DNA of 47,527 nucleotides, taken from contig JAHDYG010000020.1 in NCBI GenBank assembly GCA_023383815.1, positions 18,220-65,746 on the forward strand. The letters run 5' to 3'. Under the pieces are notes generated by a model that searched no databases, had not been told where the DNA came from, and saw nothing but the letters and a program-made list of their open reading frames with translations. The position numbers and the translations under genes were made by a program. Numbering within the stretch: position 1 is the stretch's first letter; each line of letters opens with the position of its first letter. This DNA is from Rhodocyclaceae bacterium. GTDB taxonomy: Bacteria; Pseudomonadota; Gammaproteobacteria; Burkholderiales; Rhodocyclaceae. Shown here one piece after another: positions 28,178 through 34,902 of the stretch.

Positions 28178-28623
28178 GCGGACCGAACCTGCGGCGCATG
28201 CTCGCCGGCTTCGAATGGGAACAGGTCGAGCGGCTCGCCTACAAGCCCGAAGGCAGCGCGCCCTTCCGGGACATCACGCGCCAGACGCTGTTCCGGCGCG
28301 AAGGGCTGGATTGCGAACTGCGCTATTTCGAGATTGCCCCGGGCGGGCACTCGACACTCGAACGGCACGAGCACGAACACGCGGTGATGATCCTGCGCGG
28401 TGCGGGGGCTTGCCTGGTGGGCCGCGCCATCCACCCGATCGGTGCTCATGATCTCGTTGCAATCCCGGCACTGAGCTGGCACCAGTTCAGGGCAGCGCCC
28501 GAAGAGCCGCTGGGCTTCCTGTGCATGGTCAACGTCGTGCGCGACCGCCCTCGACTTCCCGATGAGGATGAACTCGCGGCTTTGCGGCAGGACCCCGAGA
28601 TCGCAGCGTTCATCCGCGTCTGA
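28174..28623 (+). CDS. Cupin protein, candidate 1-methylthioxylulose-5-phosphate methylsulfurylase
   Basis: 149 residues, a single small beta-barrel cupin. Motif 1 is GGHSTLERHEHEHAVMILRG with histidines 65, 67 and 69; motif 2 contains AHDLVAIPALSWHQF with H103. These supply a metal site, Mn or Fe in related enzymes. It overlaps the RuBisCO-like gene by 4 bases and so is co-translated with it. In R. rubrum a cupin next to the RLP releases methanethiol from 1-methylthioxylulose 5-phosphate to give 1-deoxyxylulose 5-phosphate. That function is inferred from pairing and size; the neighbouring MTA phosphorylase and isomerase genes are not in the window. Confidence 0.8.
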   Translation: MSGPNLRRMLAGFEWEQVERLAYKPEGSAPFRDITRQTLFRREGLDCELRYFEIAPGGHSTLERHEHEHAVMILRGAGACLVGRAIHPIGAHDLVAIPALSWHQFRAAPEEPLGFLCMVNVVRDRPRLPDEDELAALRQDPEIAAFIRV

Positions 28624-28668
28624 GCGCGGGGGCCGGCTGGAGCCTGCGCTTCGCTCCGGTGTACCCCC

Positions 28669-29769
28669 TCAGGAAACCGCCAGCATGCGCTCGAGCGCGA
28701 CCCGGGCAAGTGCAGCCTCGTGCTCCGGCACCGAAATCCTGTTCACGACCTTGCCCTCGACGAGGTTCTCCAACGCCCAGGCCAGGTGCTGCGGGTCGAT
28801 GCGTTGCATCGTCGAGCACATGCACACCGTCGGCGCCATGAACTCGACGATCTTGCCCTCCGGCCGGACTTCCTCGGCGAGCCGGTTGACGAGGTTCAAT
28901 TCGGTGCCGACCAGCCAGCGCGTGCCGGAGGCGCCGGCCTTGATCGTCTTGATGATGTATTCGGTCGAGCCGACGTAGTCCGAGTTGCGGCACACGTCGA
29001 GGTTCGACTCGGGGTGCGAGATCACGAGGCCGTCCGGATGCTGCATGCGCCAGCGGCGGATATGATTTTCCTGGAACATCTGGTGCACCGAGCAGTGCCC
29101 CTTCCAGAGCAGCACGCGCGCCTTGCGGATCTGATCGGGCGTGAGGCCACCATATTCGAGATCCGGATCCCAGACGAGCATCTCCTCGAGCGCGATCCCC
29201 TTCTTGAAGCCGGTCCAGCGCCCGAGATGCTGATCCGGGAAGAAAAGCACCTTCTCGCGCTGCGCAAAAGCCCAGTCCATGATCGTCGGCGCGTTCGTCG
29301 ACGTGCAAACGATCCCGCCATGCTCACCGCAGAAGGCTTTGAGATCCGCGGCCGAGTTGATGTAGGTAACGGGCGTGATGCGTTCATCGGGGTTGCCGAG
29401 CACCTCGGTCAGCTCACGCCAGCACCGGTTGACCTTCGCAAGGTTGGCCATGTCCGCCATCGAACAACCGGCCGCCAGATCGGGCAGGATCGCGATCTGA
29501 TGCGGCTGCGACAGCATGTCGGCCACTTCGGCCATGAAATGCACCCCGCAGAATATGATGAACTCCGAATCGGTCTGCGACGCGAGCCGGGCGAGCTTGA
29601 GCGAGTCGCCCGTGAGATCGGCGTGCTGATAGACGTCGGCGCGCTGATAGTGGTGGCACAACAACACCGCGCGGTCGCCGAGCTCCGCGCGGGCGGCACG
29701 GATGCGTTCCTGCGCCTGCTCGTCCTGAAGGGTGTTGAAGCGGTCAAATGCGATCGTTGCGCTCTTCAT
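28669..29769 (-). CDS. nadA: Quinolinate synthase NadA
   Basis: 366 residues. It condenses iminoaspartate with dihydroxyacetone phosphate to quinolinate in NAD synthesis, using a [4Fe-4S] cluster. Marks: VLLCHHYQRADVYQHADLTGDSL, IIFCGVHFMAEVADML, LPDLAAGCSMADM, GIVCTSTNAPTIMDWAF, FFPDQHLGR, VISHPESNLDVC, GSTEYIIK, GTELNLVNRL and PTVCMCSTMQRIDP. The cysteines in the GCSMAD, NLDVC and VCMCSTM blocks are candidate cluster ligands. Monocistronic; nadB and nadC are not in the window. Confidence 0.97.
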   Translation of the reverse strand: MKSATIAFDRFNTLQDEQAQERIRAARAELGDRAVLLCHHYQRADVYQHADLTGDSLKLARLASQTDSEFIIFCGVHFMAEVADMLSQPHQIAILPDLAAGCSMADMANLAKVNRCWRELTEVLGNPDERITPVTYINSAADLKAFCGEHGGIVCTSTNAPTIMDWAFAQREKVLFFPDQHLGRWTGFKKGIALEEMLVWDPDLEYGGLTPDQIRKARVLLWKGHCSVHQMFQENHIRRWRMQHPDGLVISHPESNLDVCRNSDYVGSTEYIIKTIKAGASGTRWLVGTELNLVNRLAEEVRPEGKIVEFMAPTVCMCSTMQRIDPQHLAWALENLVEGKVVNRISVPEHEAALARVALERMLAVS

Positions 29770-29826
29770 GCTGGTTTCCGGTTACAACGCTCTGTGTTGG
29801 AATCTGTGAAAGCCCGCGGACGACAG

Positions 29827-30279
29827 TCAGCCCTGATGCCAGGGCAGTCCGGCATGGCGCCAGCCCCCGACCCGATTGCGCTGGCCAAGCGCATCCTTGT
29901 CGCCCTCGAACCCTTCCAGGACGTTGTAGCACGTCCCGTAGCCCGCCTCGGTCGCCGCACGTGCAGCAAAATCCGAACGCTGGCCGGATCGGCACAGGAA
30001 CAGGACCACTGCCTCACGATCGACCTCGCGCGACAATTGCGACAGGAAGGACGGGTTGAGCCGGCCTCCGGGGTAGGTGAGCCACTCGATCTCGACCGCC
30101 CCCGGGACTCTCCCGACCCAGTCCCATTCGGCGCGCGTGCGCACATCCACGAGCTTTGCGCCCGGCGCGAGCTGCAGGATTTCGTAGGCCTCAGCCGGAG
30201 TCAATGCACCGGCATACGGCAGACTCATGCGCTGCGCCCTTTCATGCGCCAGGGACAGCAGGTCGGTCAGTTTCCCCAT
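29827..30279 (-). CDS. Rhodanese-domain protein
   Basis: About 150 residues from ATG 30279 (MGKLTDLLSLAHERAQRM), with GGA nine bases upstream; ATG 30288 is three codons longer. Single rhodanese domain: LTPAEAYEILQL, AKLVDVRTRAEWDWVGRVPG, IEWLTYPG and the active-site loop FLCRSGQRS with the persulfide cysteine. The ending YNVLEGFEGDKD, followed by GGWRHAGLPW, is typical of the group. It transfers sulfane sulfur; its target is unknown. It lies 57 bases upstream of... the nadA start on the same strand and diverges from the CDF exporter. A TATACT on the minus strand (30311-30316) may be its -10. Confidence 0.88.
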   Translation of the reverse strand: MGKLTDLLSLAHERAQRMSLPYAGALTPAEAYEILQLAPGAKLVDVRTRAEWDWVGRVPGAVEIEWLTYPGGRLNPSFLSQLSREVDREAVVLFLCRSGQRSDFAARAATEAGYGTCYNVLEGFEGDKDALGQRNRVGGWRHAGLPWHQG

Positions 30280-30331
30280 GATCGGCATCCGGTAGAATGA
30301 GCGGCCGTAAAGTATAAACCAAGCCGAACCC

Positions 30332-31504
30332 ATGGACCGTTCACCGTCCCGCGCACCTTCGCCCACTGGCCGGGAGCGGGCACGCGCAATGCAACGCACG
30401 ACGCTGGTGGCGGTCATCACCAACAGCCTGCTCGCACTCGGCCAGATTGTGGTCGGCATTTTCGCGCACGCTTTCAGCCTCGTCGCAGACGCTGCACACA
30501 CTCTGTCCGATCTCGTCACCGACGTGCTGGTCCTGTCGGCCGGCCGCCGTGGCGCCGAGCCGGCCGACCGCGACCATCCCTATGGTCACGGCCGGATCGA
30601 GACCGCGACGACCCTGCTCCTGGGCAGCGTGCTGGCGTTCGTCGGGCTCGGCTTCCTGTGGAGCTCGGGCGTGCGCCTGCAGAACATGGCCGATGCCCCT
30701 GCCCTGCACCCGGCCGCCCTCTACATGGCGCTTGCAACGCTCCTCGCCAAGGAGGGGCTCTTCCGGTACACCCTGGGCGCGGCGCGCAGGCTCAGGGCAC
30801 CATTGCTCGAAGCGAATGCGTGGCACGCGCGCTCGGATGCGGCCTCTTCTCTGGTCGTTGCCGCGGGCATCGGAGGCAGCCTGGCGGGCTACCCCTTTCT
30901 CGAACCGCTGGCGGCGGCCGTGGTGGGCTTCCTGATCCTCAACATGGGCGCGAGACTGGCGTGGAAGGCCTTGCGCGAGCTGATCGATACGGGATTGCCG
31001 GCCGAGCAGATCGCGAAGATCACGCGGACCGTGCGCGAAACCCCGGGCGTGGTCGGCGTACATGAGCTGCGCACCCGGCGCATGGCCGACCGTGTCCTGT
31101 GCGATGCGCACGTGCAGGTCGATCCGCGCATCTCGGTATCGGAAGGGCACCGGATCTCGGACATGGTGTACTTCAGGATTCGTGATGCCCATCCCGACGT
31201 ACGGGATGTCCTCGTGCATGTCGACGCCGAGCACGACGGTGAACTCCAGGTCGCCTCGCCCGGACAGCTTCCGGACCGACCCTGGATCAAGCGGGCGATC
31301 GACGAACTGTTCAGTGCCTACGGTGTCGTCCCCGAACGCATCCTGATCCACTATCTGGGCCAACGGATCGAAGTCGAGGCGATGCTCGCACCCGGCGATC
31401 GTGCCCGGATCGATCCGGCTGCACTCAAGCAGAGCATCGAAATCCTGATCTCACGCGATCCGACCTTCCGTTCGATCCACATTTTCGAACGGATTGCACC
31501 ATAA
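30332..31504 (+). CDS. Cation diffusion facilitator (CDF) family metal exporter
   Basis: 390 residues. About six membrane helices: LVAVITNSLLALGQIVVGIF, FSLVADAAHTLSDLVTDVLV, TATTLLLGSVLAFVGLGFLW, AALYMALATLLAKEGLF, a pair after HARSDAASSLVVAAG, and FLEPLAAAVVGFLIL. The transport site is built from VADAAHTLSD in TM2 and HARSD in TM5, the HxxxD pattern of zinc or iron/zinc exporters. The His-rich loop seen in ZitB is short (DRDHPYGHGRIE). The C-terminal cytoplasmic ferredoxin-like domain (~210-310) has RTRRMADRVLCDAHVQVD and VLVHVDAEHD, and an extra ~80-residue extension follows. Start at 30332; ATG 30389 (MQRTTLVAVITN) is also plausible. Its last bases overlap an NtrC-type site. Confidence 0.88.
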   Translation: MDRSPSRAPSPTGRERARAMQRTTLVAVITNSLLALGQIVVGIFAHAFSLVADAAHTLSDLVTDVLVLSAGRRGAEPADRDHPYGHGRIETATTLLLGSVLAFVGLGFLWSSGVRLQNMADAPALHPAALYMALATLLAKEGLFRYTLGAARRLRAPLLEANAWHARSDAASSLVVAAGIGGSLAGYPFLEPLAAAVVGFLILNMGARLAWKALRELIDTGLPAEQIAKITRTVRETPGVVGVHELRTRRMADRVLCDAHVQVDPRISVSEGHRISDMVYFRIRDAHPDVRDVLVHVDAEHDGELQVASPGQLPDRPWIKRAIDELFSAYGVVPERILIHYLGQRIEVEAMLAPGDRARIDPAALKQSIEILISRDPTFRSIHIFERIAP

Positions 31505-31511
31505 TGGTGCG
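31495..31511 (+). promoter_or_regulatory. NtrC-binding palindrome, glnA distal site
   Basis: TGCACCATAATGGTGCG matches the enteric NtrC consensus TGCACCA-N3-TGGTGCA at 13 of the 14 fixed positions. It spans the stop codon of the CDF gene and is centred about 150 bases before the glnA start point predicted from the -24/-12 element. An enhancer-type position is normal for NtrC. Confidence 0.75.
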
Positions 31512-31570
31512 CCTCAATGAATCCCGGCACCGGAACAGTGCCGCCTTCCACGCGCGGAGGCATGTTGCTG

Positions 31571-31587
31571 TGCACCAGCGTCGGGCA
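31571..31587 (+). promoter_or_regulatory. NtrC-binding site, glnA proximal (half-degenerate)
   Basis: TGCACCAGCGTCGGGCA keeps a perfect left half (TGCACCA) and a weak right half. It is centred 76 bases after the distal site and about 74 before the predicted start of transcription. Pairs of strong and weak NtrC sites are usual at glnA. Confidence 0.5.
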
Positions 31588-31626
31588 GCTCGTTCTCTTG
31601 AAGCCTTCCCGTCACCTTTGAATGAT

Positions 31627-31642
31627 TGGCATGAATACTGCT
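31627..31642 (+). promoter_or_regulatory. Sigma-54 (-24/-12) promoter of glnA
   Basis: TGGCATGAATACTGCT has GG and GC separated by exactly 10 bases and matches TGGCAYR-N4-TTGCW except for one T. The predicted start of transcription is near 31653, leaving a ~50-base leader. Together with the upstream NtrC sites it makes a nitrogen-controlled glnA promoter. Confidence 0.75.
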
Positions 31643-31703
31643 TCGACCTCCGCAGCAGTTGCTAGAGCACCCGTCCAGAACGCCGATTTCACCAGGAGTA
31701 GCT

Positions 31704-33113
31704 ATGAACGCCCAAGAAGTCATGAAGTTGATCCAGGAGAACGAGGTCAGGTTCGTCGACCTCCGATTCACCGATACACGCGGCAAGGAGCAGCACGTCG
31801 GCCTGCCCGTTTCCGCCTTCGAGGAAGAGCATTTCGAGCACGGCCATCCGTTTGACGGTTCGTCCATCGCGGGCTGGAAGGGCATCCAGGCCTCGGACAT
31901 GATCCTCATGCCGGACGCCGGCTCCGCCTACATCGACCCGTTCTATGACGAAACCACGGTCGTGCTGACCTGCGACGTCATCGAACCGTCCGACGGCAAG
32001 GGCTACGATCGCGATCCGCGCTCGATCGCCAAGCGCGCAGAGGCTTACCTGAAGAGCACGGGCATCGGCGATACCGCCTATTTCGGTCCGGAGCCCGAGT
32101 TCTTCATTTTCGACTCGGTCGAATGGTCGGTCGACATGTCCGGTGTCTACAGCAAGATCATCTCGGAAGAAGCGGCCTGGTCTACGGCGGACAAGTTCGA
32201 AGGAGGCAACACCGGCCACCGGCCGCGCGTCAAGGGCGGGTATTTCCCGGTACCGCCGGTCGATTCGCTCAATGACGTGCGCGCGGCGATGGTGCTTGCG
32301 CTGGAATCCTGCGGCGTTCCCGTTGAAGTCCATCACCACGAAGTCGCCAATGCCGGGCAGTGCGAAATCGGCACCAAGTTCAGCACCCTGACCAAGCGTG
32401 CCGACTGGACCCAGCTTCTCAAGTACATCGTCCACAACGTGGCGCACCAGTACGGCAAGACCGCCACCTTCATGCCCAAGCCCATCGTCGGCGACAACGG
32501 TTCGGGCATGCACGTCCACCAGTCGATCTGGAAGGACGGCCAGAACCTCTTCGCGGGCAACGGCTACGCCGGCCTCTCGGAAACCGCGCTCTACTACATC
32601 GGCGGCATCATCAAGCACGCACGCGCGTTGAATGCGATCACCAACCCCGGGACCAACTCGTACAAGCGCCTCGTGCCGCACTATGAGGCCCCGACGAAGC
32701 TGGCCTACTCCGCGCGCAACCGCTCGGCGTCGATCCGCATTCCGTACGTCGCCAATCCGAAGGGCCGCCGCATCGAAGCGCGGTTCCCGGATCCCCTTGC
32801 GAATCCGTACATGGCCTTCGCTGCGCTGATGATGGCCGGCCTCGACGGCATCCAGAACAAGATCCACCCGGGCGATCCGGCAGACAAGAACCTCTATGAC
32901 CTGCCGCCGGAAGAGGATGCGAAGATCCCGACCGTGTGCACCAGCCTCGACCAGGCGCTTGAGTTCCTGGACGCCGACCGTGAATTCCTGACACGCGGCG
33001 GCGTGTTCTCGAACGACTTCATCGATGCCTACATCGAGCTGAAGATGGAAGAGGTGACGCGTCTTCGCATGACGACCCACCCGGTCGAGTTTGACCTGTA
33101 CTACAGCCTCTGA
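31704..33113 (+). CDS. glnA: Glutamine synthetase type I (adenylylated form)
   Basis: 469 residues from ATG 31704 with AGGAG six bases upstream; the frame is open to 31659 but the start is set by the ribosome binding site and by the family N-terminus. Length equals GlnA of enteric bacteria. Motifs: [29 protein letters not shown] (metal binding), [24 protein letters not shown] (ATP/glutamate), [12 protein letters not shown] and [10 protein letters not shown]. The adenylylation site NLYDLPPEE has its tyrosine at residue 398 (397 without Met), so GlnE control is expected. It makes glutamine from glutamate and ammonia. Promoter region shows sigma-54 and NtrC sites, and a strong terminator follows. 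Confidence 0.98.
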   Translation: MNAQEVMKLIQENEVRFVDLRFTDTRGKEQHVGLPVSAFEEEHFEHGHPFDGSSIAGWKGIQASDMILMPDAGSAYIDPFYDETTVVLTCDVIEPSDGKGYDRDPRSIAKRAEAYLKSTGIGDTAYFGPEPEFFIFDSVEWSVDMSGVYSKIISEEAAWSTADKFEGGNTGHRPRVKGGYFPVPPVDSLNDVRAAMVLALESCGVPVEVHHHEVANAGQCEIGTKFSTLTKRADWTQLLKYIVHNVAHQYGKTATFMPKPIVGDNGSGMHVHQSIWKDGQNLFAGNGYAGLSETALYYIGGIIKHARALNAITNPGTNSYKRLVPHYEAPTKLAYSARNRSASIRIPYVANPKGRRIEARFPDPLANPYMAFAALMMAGLDGIQNKIHPGDPADKNLYDLPPEEDAKIPTVCTSLDQALEFLDADREFLTRGGVFSNDFIDAYIELKMEEVTRLRMTTHPVEFDLYYSL

Positions 33114-33139
33114 CGCAGGGCCTGCAAGGGACCGATCCG

Positions 33140-33166
33140 GGGACGGGCATTGCCCGTCCCTTTTTT
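33140..33166 (+). terminator. Intrinsic terminator of glnA
   Basis: A perfect stem of 9-10 bp (GGGACGGGCA at 33140-33149, TGCCCGTCCC at 33151-33160) with a tight loop is followed by six T. It starts 27 bases after the glnA stop, so glnA can be transcribed alone. Confidence 0.92.
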
Positions 33167-33236
33167 ATGGGGTTTAATCGGAACACATGGCCCAATTTCT
33201 GCGCTTGTCATGCGCATCGAGGACACGATCCGACTC

Positions 33237-33728
33237 ATGATTGCCGCACGGACGATTCTGGCCGCAGCCTTCTTCCTGAGCACCGCCCAGGTAGCTCACG
33301 CGACCATCTACAAGTGCGTCGATGCGCAAGGGCGGATCACCTACACGAACGACCGCTCGCTCGCACGCTCCTGCAGGGTTCTGAACCCGGACCAGCCCAT
33401 CTCCTCGATTCCACCACCGCAACAACGCAGCGCTGGCGCCCGCCCGCCGCCCGCCGGCGCGGGCCCCGCCAACTTTCCCCGTGTCAGCCCTGGCACGCAG
33501 AAGGCACGCGACCAGACCCGCCGCCAGGTGCTCGAAGCCGAACTCGAAGCCGAGGAACGTTCGCTTCTGGAAGCGCGCGCCCAACTCAACGCCCAGGCCG
33601 ACACGGCCTCGCCAGAGGGGGGGAGCGAGGCGGATCTCGCAGCGCGCCTTCGCCCGTTTCAGGACCGCGTCGCACTGCACCTGCGCAACATCGAGGCCCT
33701 TCGCCGCGAGATCGGCAGTCTCAAATAG
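33237..33728 (+). CDS. Exported DUF4124 protein
   Basis: About 163 residues from ATG 33237; in-frame ATGs at 33150 and 33210 lie inside or just after the glnA terminator and have no ribosome binding site. Signal peptide AARTILAAAFFLSTAQVAHA, then the DUF4124 motif TIYKCVDAQGRITYTNDR, a Pro/Ala/Gln-rich linker (PPPQQRSAGARPPPAGAG), and a charged helical C-terminus (QVLEAELEAEERSLLEARAQ) with coiled-coil character. A DUF4124 gene between glnA and ntrB is a common Betaproteobacterial arrangement; the function is unknown. Confidence 0.8.
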   Translation: MIAARTILAAAFFLSTAQVAHATIYKCVDAQGRITYTNDRSLARSCRVLNPDQPISSIPPPQQRSAGARPPPAGAGPANFPRVSPGTQKARDQTRRQVLEAELEAEERSLLEARAQLNAQADTASPEGGSEADLAARLRPFQDRVALHLRNIEALRREIGSLK

Positions 33729-33739
33729 CTCGCAGCGAC

Positions 33740-33755
33740 TGGCGTGGTTCTTGCT
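33740..33755 (+). promoter_or_regulatory. Sigma-54-like (-24/-12) promoter before ntrB
   Basis: TGGCGTGGTTCTTGCT has GG-N10-GC and a perfect TTGCT -12 box; the -24 box TGGC is followed by two mismatches. The predicted start of transcription is near 33766, about 20 bases before ntrB. No full NtrC palindrome was seen in the ~200 bases upstream, only the half-site TGCACC at 33676-33681. Confidence 0.55.
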
Positions 33756-33787
33756 CTTGATGACTGCAAACCACCCGGCGCCCGCTC

Positions 33788-34858
33788 ATGTCCAACAGAG
33801 TTCATCACGTCCAGTCCAGCGGCCCCTTTGCGGGGCTCGACCTGCTGTCGACCGCGGTGATCCTGCTCGACTCCGGACTCGTCATCCGCTACATGAACGC
33901 CGGTGCGGAGAACCTTTTCGCATTCAGCCACCGGAAACTGCTCGGCGAACCCCTGACGAAGCTCCTCGGAAGCACCCATGGCCTGGAAAGCGCACTGACG
34001 AACGCGCTCCTCACCAACTGGAGCTACACCGGCCAGGATCTCAAGGTTGAACGTCCGGGTGCAGAGCCGCTGAGCCTCGACTGCACGGTCAGTCCGGTCG
34101 AGGCTCCGGGCGTGAACCTGCTCCTCGAGTTCCGGCCGATCGATGCCCAGCTGCGTGTGGCCCGCGAAGAGCAATTGCTGCAGCAACAGCAGGCAAACCG
34201 GGAACTCATCCGCAATCTCGCACACGAAATCAAGAACCCGCTCGGAGGAATCCGCGGCTCGGCACAGCTGCTCGAGGGCGAGCTGGCCGATCCCCAGTTG
34301 CGCGAATACACTGAAGTCATCATCGCCGAAGCCGACCGGCTGCAGGACCTGATGAACCGGATGCTCAGCGCCCACTGCGCAATCCGGCCGCTCCAGCTCA
34401 ACATCCACGACGTGCTCGAACGGGTGCGCAAACTGGTGCTGGCCGAGTTTCCGGACGTCACGATCCGCCGCGACTACGACACGAGCCTCCCCGATCTCAC
34501 CGCAGACCGGGAGCAACTGATCCAGGCGATCCTGAACATCGCCCGCAATGCCGCCCAGGCGATGCATGGCCGCGGGGAGATCCGGTTCAAGACCCGGATC
34601 GCGCGTCAGGTCACGCTGGCCAAGCGCCGCTACAAACTGGCACTGGAATTGCAAGTCATCGACAACGGCCCGGGAATTCCGGAAGAGATCCGCGACAAGA
34701 TCTTCTATCCACTGGTTTCTGGGCGGGAAGGAGGAAGTGGGTTGGGCCTGTCGCTGGCCCAGAGCTTTGTGGAGCAGCATCAGGGAATGATTGAAGTGGA
34801 TAGCCGCCCCGGACAGACCCGCTTCATCATCCAGTTGCCGATTTCAGATCGTGTCTAG
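33788..34858 (+). CDS. glnL: Nitrogen regulation sensor histidine kinase NtrB (GlnL)
   Basis: 356 residues, cytoplasmic, no membrane helices. An N-terminal PAS domain (~13-110, LLSTAVILLDSGLVIRYMNAGAENLFAFS) precedes the H box NLAHEIKNPLGGIRGSAQLL with phospho-acceptor H146. The N box is LNIARNAAQAM, G1 is IDNGPGIPEEI and G2 is GREGGSGLGLSLAQ. It phosphorylates NtrC when nitrogen is short and acts as phosphatase when PII binds. A sigma-54-like element lies upstream; ntrC follows after 44 bases. Confidence 0.96.
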   Translation: MSNRVHHVQSSGPFAGLDLLSTAVILLDSGLVIRYMNAGAENLFAFSHRKLLGEPLTKLLGSTHGLESALTNALLTNWSYTGQDLKVERPGAEPLSLDCTVSPVEAPGVNLLLEFRPIDAQLRVAREEQLLQQQQANRELIRNLAHEIKNPLGGIRGSAQLLEGELADPQLREYTEVIIAEADRLQDLMNRMLSAHCAIRPLQLNIHDVLERVRKLVLAEFPDVTIRRDYDTSLPDLTADREQLIQAILNIARNAAQAMHGRGEIRFKTRIARQVTLAKRRYKLALELQVIDNGPGIPEEIRDKIFYPLVSGREGGSGLGLSLAQSFVEQHQGMIEVDSRPGQTRFIIQLPISDRV

Positions 34859-34879
34859 CGCCCCATCGCCGGGCATGGT

Positions 34880-34896
34880 CGCACCAACATAGTGCA
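34880..34896 (+). promoter_or_regulatory. NtrC-like palindrome in the ntrB-ntrC gap
   Basis: CGCACCAACATAGTGCA matches TGCACCA-N3-TGGTGCA at 12 of 14 fixed positions. It fills most of the 44-base gap and ends 6 bases before the ntrC ATG, overlapping the ribosome-binding region. Binding there would more likely repress than activate ntrC. Confidence 0.55.
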
Positions 34897-34902
34897 TCGA
34901 CC

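Noticed and set aside
28720-30300. 526-codon plus-strand frame over nadA and the rhodanese gene
   Set aside because: Antisense to NadA and the rhodanese, which carry clear active-site motifs; no motif in the plus frame.
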